From Bolinopsis microptera (taxonomy: Eukaryota; Ctenophora; Tentaculata; Lobata; Bolinopsidae): a stretch of 64,000 nt of DNA. The stretch covers positions 7,613,394-7,677,393 of the forward strand of contig NC_087084.1 of the NCBI RefSeq assembly GCF_026151205.1, given 5' to 3'. The notes below the pieces were generated by a model. The model worked only from the letters and a program-made list of their open reading frames with translations. It ran no database searches and was not told the origin of the DNA. Shown here one piece after another: positions 55,001 to 64,000 of this stretch (the stretch's first letter is position 1; each line of letters opens with the position of its first letter). The position numbers were made by a program, and so were the translations under genes.

Positions 55001-55767
55001 AGTTTACTATTCCTGTTGTATACTTATCGTCACAATACATACCGTATCTGTATCCGTTACAGGTAGCCTCGTCCTCACAGAAGTACCCATCACATTCATC
55101 ATTACAGATTTTGCTGGACACTACCTTTTTCCCACTCGGCATAGTTATTAGTTCGCTGCATCCCTCCTCATCTAATTCTGTATTAACACAGTCATGTTCA
55201 CCGTTACAAATTATTTCACTATAATGTACTGAGTTCACGATGTCCCACGAAAGGTTACAGATAAATCCTCCACAAAGCATGTTGCCATTTCTTACGTCAA
55301 TATTATTTACAGTGACACTGGCATCATCACAAGCCTGATAATAGTGCGGATCATCGGAACATAAAGCTGTCCCTTCTTTCCCGTTGTTCGTCGAATAATA
55401 CTCCTCTGTGTTGTGGCACTTATAGAGTGTGTATTTATCGTTCCTCTGGTTTGTACATACCTGTTTCAAGAATCCTCTGTCTTCTTGAAAACTGCACAAT
55501 TCTGCAAAGTATTTTCATGAGCAATGTGCAATAAACTAAGCTTTTTATTCATTTACTTAAAACAAAAATAACTATCTTTAAACTGATATAGGTCGATTTT
55601 AATTTTTACACGTAATGATATAACTACTCAACTATATATAAGTAATAATTACCTTCGGACCATGACAAAGGATCTGTCATTCTGAATGAGCTTGTGGTAG
55701 TATAAATCGATGTCGCTGTATCTGATTTACCAAGTTTCAACAGGATCAGTAATATTGCAAGTTTCAT
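52053..55767 (-). CDS. LDLa-repeat rhodopsin-type GPCR, two exons, 1,187 residues
   Basis: Exon 1 is 55653-55767 and exon 2 is 52053-55501; the 151-bp intron has GT/AG ends and a phase-1 junction that restores Glu-Leu-Cys. The start MKLAILLILLKLG is a signal peptide. Residues ~110-770 form the ectodomain, with about eight LDLa-type repeats (ending such as CDGRKDCINGEDEAIC and NCGDGSDEDSC), modules that bind calcium and ligand in other receptors. Residues ~775-1140 form a 7TM domain with TM6 CWVPF and TM7 NPLIY. TM3 carries TRIY where DRY is usual. The TM4-TM5 loop is long, near 90 residues. The architecture recalls LDLa-bearing receptors such as relaxin receptors and snail GRL101, but no leucine-rich repeats are seen. 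A 112-residue block is duplicated in the ectodomain. The ligand is unknown. Confidence 0.9.
54532..55203 (-). repeat. 336-bp internal duplication encoding 112 residues of the GPCR ectodomain
   Basis: The segments 54868-55203 and 54532-54867 are consecutive in-frame copies. Both encode GEHDCVNTELDEEGC, MPSGKKVVSSKICNDEC, CEDEATCNGYRYGMYCDD and TVTNETQYTC in the same order. Differences are mainly in the linker (TTGIVNYMPPNI against TPGIVKYITPYI). Each adds half of one and all of another LDLa-like module. The near identity of some stretches points to recent duplication or conversion. Confidence 0.9.
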
Positions 55768-55782
55768 AGCTGCATAGATAAT

Positions 55783-57237
55783 ATGTTAATTAAGATGGGA
55801 TTTAAAGGTGTTTGTAAATTTGTTCAAACACCGTTTATGGCCACAACTGTTTATGGCTACTACCGACTCAAGTACACACAAAGCAACCTTAGACAGATAG
55901 AATCACACACTCATCACCCCCACACTTCAACACAACAAACATTTGGCTCCAGACCGCCGCCGCCTAAAAGTAACACTGTGCACATCCCTGCCTCTCACCT
56001 TACGACACCCTCACAAACTTTGACATACCAGCTCCCACATTCCATTTACCTCTTCTCATCATCCACCCCAAAGAAAGACACCACAGCTAAGACAGTCATC
56101 AACCTCTCCGGACAGACTCTTTCCACAGCAGAAAGCGACGTACTCTCTTTTGGCCTGAAATTCGTCCCGACACCCACATCAGATCCCACCCTTGAACTAA
56201 CTCCCCTTATTCAAAATGTCATCAAACAGCTTGGTGAAGGGACGGAAGCTCCCGCCACCTATCAGGTTACCTCTGTGTTATAATCCAAATTTTACAAACA
56301 ACGTGACATGACCCATGACAAATTGACTCCCCAACAACGTACAGCTCTCAAATCATTAAAATTTAATAATTATCTGAATTGAAATTTCTTCCTGCTGATA
56401 AGGGAAACCCCATTGAGGTGTTAACCCACTAACAATACATAAAAAAAGTTAACGGTCACTTGACCTCAGGTAGTTATACCCTTTTGAACAAACACCCCAC
56501 ACAATTTGTTACCTCCAAACTGTATAAACTTATAAAGTACTCAAGAAACTCCACAACGACAAGAAGATCACGACAGACCACCTCAAAAAGATGCGGAACC
56601 TCCACCCTAGATGGCCGGACAACCTAAGATCCATAAACCTGGCGCACCTATCCGTCCCGTAGTTAGCTTTTTCAAAATTCCCCTGCAAGCGCTCCACAAA
56701 GTCCTTGCTACATTCCTCAAACCCCTATGCCTCAAAGACTCCTCAGACTTCAAACACCGTCTCGACTCATTTCTTAATCCCCTTACTCATATCACACCTC
56801 CCTAGATGTCCAATCCCCTTACACCTCCTGTGACATGCGCCTGGCCCTTAAAACAATCATCTAGTCTTACGAACAGAATCCTACTCTCCTTCCCTCTTAC
56901 CTCACCACCACCACCATAAGTTCCTCATCAACTTTTGCCTCGATGCAACTCCTACCTCCAATTTAATGGCTCCCAATACGAAGGTGGCACCATGGGTTCC
57001 CCTTTATCGTTGAAATACGCCTTGCCGAGATAGAGCCCTTAGCCCTCTCCTCGTGTCTTGAGTGTCCTGACCCCCTAATTATATCTTCTCCCACTTCGTT
57101 GACGATGGCCTCGGATCCTTCAGAGACAGACAACACGCAGAATCCTTCCTCACCTTCCTCAACTTCTTCACCGAAGACCTCAAATTCAGCCAAGAACACG
57201 AAAAAGAAGAATCTCTAGGCTGCCAAGTTTCAACAAA
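55783..57237 (+). pseudogene. degenerate Penelope-like reverse transcriptase
   Basis: An open stretch 55783-56283 ends with NLSGQTLSTAESDVLSFGL and KFVPTP, the N-terminal signature of Penelope-like elements. Further on, in changing frames, come FLPADKGNPIEV (near 56386), YIKKVNGHLTSGSYTLL, QPKIHKPGAPIRPVVS (56614-56661), GGTMGSPLSL (near 56985) and FVDD (57095-57106), the last being the catalytic YVDD-type box of the polymerase. At least three frame changes and stop codons break it, and no GIY-YIG endonuclease follows, so it is a dead, 3'-truncated copy. The N-terminal 100 residues are Pro/Thr/Ser-rich and not recognised. It lies head-to-head with the GPCR gene, whose start is only 16 bp away, so it may contribute to that promoter region. 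Confidence 0.75.
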
Positions 57238-57411
57238 ATAATTAATATTGCAAGTCTTTTTTCTTCTATCAGTTGTGACGGAATTGTAATGAAAAAAATC
57301 CATATATAATTATTTATGATATGTTTGATTTCTTGTTATTGTATGTCATTCAAATTTGGTAGACGGCCCCAACGTTAATGTGGCTTTTGCTATGTAGTCC
57401 GAGACGAAACG

Positions 57412-58764
57412 GAATCTCGTTAGCTTTTCGTGTTAAAAGCGATTTCTCGACGGTTATCACCTCTCTAGATGATTCTTAAAACATTTAGACTTCATGGCAA
57501 GGTTGAAATACATGCAATGAGGGCGTTTTCGGCCACACCCTTTTTCAGGGTTTCGCGGTCACTCGAATTATTGTATTTCAGCCCAGGAAGGTCTTAAAGA
57601 CTATTCCGATACACCAAAATGTGCCTAATAGCCTCATTTATATACAACTTATGAAGCAACATATACCTTAAAATGCTTTGTTTCGGAAATATGGCCGAAA
57701 AACGGTTTTTGGCTTGACGCAGTTCATAATTTCCGTGATTTTTGGCATTTCCGCCTAGGAAGGTCGTAGAGACTATTCTGATACACCAAAATGTGCCTAA
57801 TAGCCATATTTATATACAACTTATGAAGCAACATATACCCTAGAAGGCTTATTTTCGGAAATGTGGCTGAAAAAACGGATTTTTGTCGAGCAAACAATGA
57901 CAATATTCACAAATGGGCTATTGGACTGTTAATTAGAGCAACATGAGCAACACAGCATTTGTCACAAGATGTAAGATGACTCACTTTGTGTCCAGAAACA
58001 CCTACAAAAATTGGAGAATGATCTACTTTATTGGGCATCTCTTTTAATGGGCCAGGCCAGCAGCATATTTGTGTCTTACGAAATGGCAATTTTTCAAAAT
58101 TACGGTTTCTTTAGTAAAGGTCAATGGGTCAGTTGCAAACAGCAAATTGTTCGCAATTGCCGACTTATGCACATCATATACTCAAAAACGCTCACATTAG
58201 GAGTCATTAGTAAATAACTAATACATGATTTGTGAAAACTCCAACAATTTTTCCTTGGTACCAATTTAAATAAAATGTGTGACGTGCCAGACCAAAATTC
58301 AACTTCAAATTTTTTATTTATTCATGCCATGAAACCATGATATATGTTCCATGAATACCGGACCTAAAATAAATCGGCACTGGATCCGGGCCAGATTGAC
58401 GCTTGACCACTGACCAGTATAAGTACCCCACTTTATAATCATAATTGACTTCACTGCCTCGACCAATATTGGTCTGTAATCCCTGGATTGAGATCTGTTG
58501 GCTGCAGTTTAATTTAGCTCATTTACCATAATAGTAATACCGCAGTGGTTTGGTTCGCATAGATTTTCCCATCGTATGATAATGTGTGTCATTCCCTCGT
58601 TTTTTAATCAAGTGGTTACTAGCTATACTAGCTCTTTTTTATTACAGCTGCCTCGAGATCTTATCTAGGGCACTAATACATTAGTACTAGAACATTAGAA
58701 CTGTAATTCTAGAACTTCAGATTAAGATTACTTGGCCGAATGGCAGGGTTCGAGATTCGACTCT
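57412..58764 (+). repeat. left arm of a long inverted duplication
   Basis: This segment is repeated in inverted orientation at 60275-60575 and 62576-63833. Within it, two ~175-bp tandem subunits ('tgtgcctaatagcc...ttatgaagcaacatatacc') start near 57590 and 57763. A 68-codon ORF (58011-58217) has a twin in the right arm (63018-63224, minus) that differs at one residue. That reflects shared ancestry of the arms and not coding, since flanking parts are equally alike. No terminal target duplication was found. Confidence 0.85.
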
Positions 58765-58830
58765 AAAACGCTCAGTTTAGGAGTGATTAGTAGATAACTA
58801 CTGCATGATATGCGAAAACTCCAACTAGAC
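58179..58830. repeat. direct repeat of ~70 bp at the inner edge of the left arm
   Basis: The block 'aaaacgctca...ttaggagt.attagta.ataact' followed by 'gaaaactccaac' at 58184-58246 recurs at 58767-58828. The second copy begins right where homology to the right arm stops, so it may mark the break that produced the inverted duplication. Confidence 0.65.
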
Positions 58831-58908
58831 AAGGATCATGCTTAATCAAAGTGTTCCTCGAATTGAACTTAAGTCTTGTAACCTACTGGAGTTTGGGCCA
58901 CTGAATTG

Positions 58909-59425
58909 ATCTAGGTAAACCTAAGATGAGGAGTACGAATGAGTCGGACTTTTCAATTTACTCGTGTCGTACGTACTTTTCAATTCTACTGAAAAGTTCT
59001 CCTTCTAGAAATCGATGGAAGAGTTCTAAATCGCATGTTACGGACTAATATTGAGCGTTTTCAAAAACTTGTGTTTCTATATTTCAATCGTCGATTAACT
59101 TAAACTTAAACTTTAAGAGAAACAAGCAGTTTAAATAAGTAAATTGTCTGGTAATTTTGTAGAATTTTTGTTTCACTTTTAAATGCTTGCCTGGCCTAAG
59201 AATTCTGTCTTTAATTTGTTCGCGAACGGTATCAGGTATATTTTCTCTAACATCGGCAATTAACAATTACATTTTACAACGGCCCCGATGATAATAATTC
59301 AAAAACAAAAAAATTCTATCTGAATCGTACGTCGTATGAGTCGGACTTTTCAAAAGTGCGTACAAGTACGTACTTTTCCCCCTAAACGAGTCCGTACTTC
59401 TCATCTTAGAGGTAAACTATAGGTA
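58909..59425. mobile_element. possible ~0.5 kb MITE-like segment with ~30-bp inverted ends
   Basis: 'ggtaaacctaagatgaggag' near 58914 and its imperfect complement ('cttctcatcttagaggtaaac' near 59396) bound the segment. Inside both ends lie related 'gagtcggacttttcaa' blocks and 'cgtacgtac' motifs. It encodes nothing recognisable. No clear target duplication was seen, so the element call is tentative. Confidence 0.4.
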
Positions 59426-60274
59426 AAAATATAATATTAATCATAAGCTAAAATGTACTAATCTTTGTATTCTAAATGGGGAAAAGAAGAAACATTGTCA
59501 GTCAGTCGAGAAAATTGTCAGTCAGGCTATATATATATATATGAATACGAACTGATATTAATTTTAGAATGTCGGGAAATTCATTAAGATTTTTATTCTT
59601 TGGTTTTTTAATTGTGCTACGAATCCGAGTTTGAGTTGATAACCCCGAATTTCCTGTTTGACTCTCAAAGAAAGGAACCAAGGCTTACGTTCCTCTTTTT
59701 GGCTCTGAGATCCAACTTTAAGATCGGACTTCGGAGATCCTCGCGTCGGAGATCATGTAAGTGTAACATCAGTACATGACATCAGACTTTTTTGCTTGAT
59801 ATTGGACCTATAAATCTAATTATATATTCGAAACAGCACGAGATGTAACCAAGGTTAATATAGATAAGATATACCAGCTTTAGGGGTTACAAGACCCCAC
59901 GAAAGGCAGGCAGAGCATCCTAAATCCTCATGCTATCCTCACGTTGACCATCTAGGTCAAAACTCCAGCCTCTCATTAAAAAACAGCTATTAGGCCCGAG
60001 ATCCGTCCATTGTCCCGTAGTGTCCCGTAAGTAAGAGATCGTTCAGATTTTGGTCATTTAGACCCCCTCCCCGCTCTAAAATCCACTTTACCCAAAGCTG
60101 GAAAAATGTCACATGTGAAACCTAAATAGCTAAATCAGCATCTCGAGACCTTCTATTATAAAACCCCGTGATCCTACTATAAGATTATAACTTATAAGGC
60201 ATAAAGGCATTGCATGCCGAAATTAAGATTCACTTCAACTGGTGATGTGAACCTGGTATGTTACCTGAATGCCC
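59426..60274. other. spacer of the inverted duplication
   Basis: AT-rich, with one (TA)n tract at 59529-59541. I saw no exon, RNA gene or repeat apart from the microsatellite. Confidence 0.5.
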
Positions 60275-60583
60275 TCAGTCAAATCTCGAACCCTGCTAAT
60301 GCTATTCTGCCAAGTAACCTTAATCTGAAGTTCTAGAATTACAGTTCTAATCTTCTAATGTTCTAGTATTTGTGCCCATGCCCCAGATAAGATCTCGAGG
60401 CAGCTCACAGCTGTAATAACAGAAGAAATAGCCAGTCACCACTTGATTAAAAAACGAGGGAATGACAGTTGACACACATTATCAAACGATGGGAAAATCT
60501 ATGCGACTGAAAAAAAGAATATGGGGTCATTCTGAAGTGGGAACCAGACCACTGCGGTATTATAAGAAATTAGCTAAATTAAA

Positions 60584-62575
60584 TTTGACCAAAACCCATA
60601 ATCATGGGTAGAGTGGACCGCTGCCAGTGTCTCTCTTTCCCAAACAAAAGGAAATGATATTAATTTGATTGACCGTTCTCAAATGAAAAATGATACCGAG
60701 AATGAAATCGGTCGCTCGCTTTTCCCATTCATTCACGGCTTACGAATTGTAATAAGTTTCAATTGATTAGGTACATCAATCAGATGCTGTAAAAATCTCT
60801 TTGGGTTGCGTTCGGGTCGATACATAGTATTTCGGCGTAAGGGTGGTAGTTATTACTTACTAAATTAGCTGAAGTTTATTGAATCTTTATTGCCGAGTAC
60901 AGCTGCCTTTGGGTAGTTCTTCTTAATATATTACAATTGTAAATGAATGGGAAAAGCGAGCGACCGATTTCATTCTCGGTATCATTTTTCATTTGAGAAC
61001 GGTCAATCAAATTAATATCATTTCCTTTTGTTTGGGAAAGAGAGACACTGGCAGCGGTCCACTCTACCCATGATTATGGGTTTTGGTCAAATATCATCTC
61101 TTTTTGATTATAATGTCAGGGTACTTTATAAAGTCGAAATATAGACTGATATCTTCATTAATAAGGAGGAAGTTTCAACGATTTCGAAATTTTTCCTTTG
61201 AAAACATTTCCTTGTGTTTGGGTAAGCATATCGGTCGATCACTGACTGAATTTGCCACTTTATACTCATTCAAGTTGGCATTAAATTTATATATAATGAC
61301 ATTGAACTGTCGTGGTAAAGCAGAATTTGTTCGAAATCACGAATGAGCAAAATTATCACCTTTCGCACGTGCAAACTATGAGCGGACGTTGCGTGCGCAT
61401 CCAATATTGAATCGCCGTAAATTTTCGCGTGTTGGTGTTTTATATATAGTTTGATAAGCATGCAAAGTTTCAAAGTATTTCAAGAAGAACTGTAATCACA
61501 ACGGCACACCAACGTTTACAGAAAATGGTAAAAACAGCAATTTTCAGTGATTTTAGCAATTTTTAATCAATTTGGGCGTGTCCCCACGTGTGCAACTTTT
61601 AGATTTTTAACTTTAAAACTAGCCTAATACACAATTTATACCTATAGGAAGCAGAACTGAGCTCCACAACCCAAGGGATAGCCCAACACCAGAGAATACT
61701 AAATCGCAAAATTGACGTTTTTATAAAATAATTCTTCAAAAAGCACTAACTTCAATGGCAAATATCTTTATGAAGGAGCAAGGTAGGGAAACTTTCCGGT
61801 AGATTTTCAGAATGCTTGAACAATTATCTAAGGTGAAAATGTCCTCAGATTTTGAATAAAATTACTCCTTAATGGTGTAAAATCAGTTTGAAAAGTTGTT
61901 ATTTTGTCAAAAATCAAGTTTTAAAAACACTTAATTTGATGACGTCATCAAGTGGTGATGATGACGTTAAATTATTTTTCGATATAATTAAAACTGAAGT
62001 GTAAACAATTATCTTTAAGACCTGTGGTCGGAAATTGCTGTATCTTTTATACTTTTGAATCTCCGGACACTTAAATTCAGGCTACAATTGACTACATTTG
62101 ACTGGCAAAGCGTCTATCCCTGAATATATGTATCACGACAATCTATCGTAAAACAGGGGTTCCAGAAAACCCATTTCCCGATACTCCTGAAACATGAAAT
62201 TTTTTTTACAGTCGATTTGGTCAACGTCTAGACGCCCTGCAAAGTTTCAGATCTCTAACTCAATTTTAACATGGTTTTTAAGGCACCTGAATATGGCAAT
62301 TTTGGGTTTTTTACCGAATTTCGTATAACATGCTGGCGCGTATTTTGCGCAAATTTCTTAAAAACCTCCAGATAACTATTTCTTGTTCCTGTCATCTTTA
62401 ACATTGAATTAGAATGATTTGAACTTAAATATACCTGATGAACTACTTTCGATGAGTCTTAATGCCCGAAAAACAATAAAGGGTTATAAAAGTAAAGGGG
62501 GTAAATAGTAAAGGGGGTAAATAGTAAAGGGGGTAAATAGTATTGTGAATATAAGAGGCACGGTCATGCTTGCCA
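60584..62575 (+). mobile_element. solitary, rearranged copy of the 2.2 kb satellite unit
   Basis: It matches the array unit without the indel noise. Arms at 60584-60733 and 60942-61091 are perfect 150-bp inverted repeats. The 208-bp spacer between them is inverted compared with the array and carries only half of PAL2 joined to half of PAL1 (GAGTACAGCTGCCTTTGGG, near 60894). From 61092 to ~62126 it is collinear with the array. From ~62127 to 62575 the last module is inverted and lacks the GC hairpin, having instead three 17-bp 'taaagggggtaaatag' repeats near 62490-62540. The flanking sequence compared with the uninterrupted left arm shows no clear target duplication. Non-coding; ORFs at 61083-61346 and 61270-61473 (minus) resemble nothing known. 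Confidence 0.85.
62490..62541. repeat. three tandem 17-bp repeats AGTAAAGGGGGTAAAT
   Basis: Three near-identical copies stand where array units have diverged CCCTTTACTA repeats (on the other strand) followed by the GC hairpin. They are G-rich on the + strand. Confidence 0.85.
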
Positions 62576-63833
62576 GCATTGTGATTGCGGCCAACAAATC
62601 TCAATCCAGGGATTACAGACCAACATTGGTCGAAGCAGCGAAATCAATCATAATTAAAAAGTGGGGTACTGGTCAGCGGTCAAGCAACAATCTGATCCGG
62701 ATCCAGTGCCGATTTATTTTAGGTCTGGTATTCTTGGTACATATATTAAAGTCACTATTGTGACGGTACATTAGAACTAGACAGAAACAAAGTGTGAAGG
62801 GCCTGAACGGAACCCCTCGGTTTCAATTCCTTGTTTAACACTGCCGTACAGCAAGGACATTCGCCGGGTTCTCCAAGGATGGGCACATAACTCATTATGG
62901 TTTCATGGCATGAATAAATAAAAAGTTTGAAGTTGAATTTTGGTCTGGCACGTCACACATTTTATTTAAATTTGTACCAAGGAAAAATTGTTGGAGTTTT
63001 CACAAATCATGTATTAGTTATTTACTAATGACTCCTAATGTGAGCGTTTTTGAGTATATGATGTGCATGAGTCGGCAATTGCGAACAATTTGCTGTTTGT
63101 AACTGACCCATTGACCTTTACTAAAGAAACCGTAATTTTGAAAAATTGCCATTTCGTAAGACACAAATATGCTGCTGGCCTGGCCCATTAAAAGAGATGC
63201 CCAATAAAGTAAATCATTCTCCAATTTTTGTAGGTGTTTCTGGACACAAAGTGAGTCATCTTACATCTTGTGACAAATGCTGTGTTGATCATGAGTCTTT
63301 AAGACCTTTCTAGTTAACAGTCCAATAGCCCATTTGTGAATATTGTCATTGTTTGCTCGACAAAAATCCGTTTTTCAGCCACATTTCCGAAAATAAGCCT
63401 TCTAGGGTATATGTTGCTTCATAAGTTGTATATAAATGTGGCTATTAGGCACATTTTGGTGTATCAGAATAGTCTCTACGACCTTCCTAGGCGGAAATGC
63501 CAAAAATCACGGAAATTATGAACTGCGTCAAGCCAAAAACCGTTTTTCGGCCATATTTCCGAAACAAAGCATTTTAAGGTATATGTTGCTTCATAAGTTG
63601 TATATAAATGTGGCTATTAGGCACATTTTGGTGTATCGGAATAGTCTTTAAGACCTTCCTGGGCTGAAAAACAATAATTCGAGTGACCGCGAAACCCTGA
63701 AAAAGGGTGTGGCCGAAAACGCCCTCATTGCATGTATTTCAACCTTGCCATGAAGTCCAAATGTTTTAAGAATCATCTAGAGAGGTGATAACCGTTGAGA
63801 AATCGCTTTTAACACGAAAAACTAACGAGATAG

Positions 63834-64000
63834 CCTTTTAGAACGGTTGGGATCCGACTAATGTGTTGGTTCAGCCGAATTAATTATTATGTAATCAAGT
63901 TTATTTTTCTCTTTTAGTTAGTTGTCATCCGGCCAAACATTAAGCAACTTATATTGCAGTACCATTTATCAATTAGTATGTCAAAATATGTCATTGTAAT
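63834..64000. other. unique sequence after the inverted duplication
   Basis: AT-rich DNA outside the right arm. No feature was recognised. Confidence 0.4.

Larger units (their letters stand above)
60275..63833 (-). repeat. right arm of the long inverted duplication, split by a satellite copy
   Basis: 60275-60575 is the inverse of ~58520-58764 and 62576-63833 is the inverse of ~57412-58500. Between them lies the solitary satellite copy, absent from the left arm, so it entered after the duplication arose. The right arm also has ~150 bp (about 62742-62893) that the left arm lacks. In that extra segment 'ttgtttaacactgccgtaca' resembles 'ttgtttaacttgccgtccag' at 40891, so it is probably a small dispersed repeat. 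Confidence 0.8.

Noticed and set aside
52255-55151. Plus-strand ORFs of 66-146 codons opposite the GPCR
   Set aside because: They are antisense shadows of the well-supported minus-strand coding sequence.
59084-59266. 60-codon minus-strand ORF
   Set aside because: No similarity to a known family, and it lies inside a probable MITE-like segment.
58011-63224. Pair of 68-codon ORFs differing at one residue (58011-58217 + and 63018-63224 -)
   Set aside because: They lie in the two arms of an inverted duplication whose non-coding flanks are equally conserved, so the match shows shared origin and not selection for a protein.

Overview
The window is nuclear DNA of an animal, most likely an invertebrate. 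It is AT-rich, and its genes have short introns with GT...AG ends. Two genes encode metazoan extracellular or signalling domains: F-type lectin, calcium-binding EGF and Ig domains in one, LDL-receptor class A repeats joined to a rhodopsin-type 7TM domain in the other. Nothing here separates sponge, placozoan, cnidarian or another invertebrate, so no taxon is named.

Layout. 1-1,176 is unassigned sequence. 1,177-33,227 is a tandem array of a ~2.2 kb non-coding unit (15 copies of its palindromic core, 14 of a GC-rich double hairpin). 34.4-49.3 kb holds a multi-exon + strand gene for a secreted or extracellular-matrix protein: two F-type lectin (fucolectin/FTP) domains, Cys-rich modules, EGF-CA domains and two Ig-like domains. 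Its last eleven exons (45.4-49.3 kb) read cleanly. Its 5' exons carry repeated one-base frame breaks. 50.85-51.85 kb is a 9-bp minisatellite lying between the 3' ends of two convergent genes. 52.05-55.77 kb (minus strand) is a two-exon gene for a 1,187-residue LDLa-rich GPCR with a signal peptide; intron phase and splice sites agree. 55.8-57.24 kb, just upstream of that GPCR, is a decayed Penelope-like reverse transcriptase. 57.4-63.8 kb is a long inverted duplication. A solitary, rearranged copy of the 2.2 kb satellite unit interrupts its right arm.

The most notable structure is the satellite unit. It nests a ~48-bp palindrome and a ~100-bp palindrome between 150-bp inverted arms, and also carries a GC-rich double hairpin and a CRE-like palindrome. 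The solitary copy at 60.6-62.6 kb has two modules in inverted orientation. Half of each palindrome has been lost and the two cores are fused. Its two 150-bp arms are identical, including variants not seen in the array. This points to inversion and conversion through inverted repeats.

Caution. Array copies differ mainly by scattered single-base indels and private homopolymer runs, unlike the clean solitary copy. The 5' exons of the lectin gene show the same kind of one-base deletions. The left ~45 kb is therefore probably poorly polished long-read sequence, and copy number, copy differences and frame breaks there should be read with that in mind.
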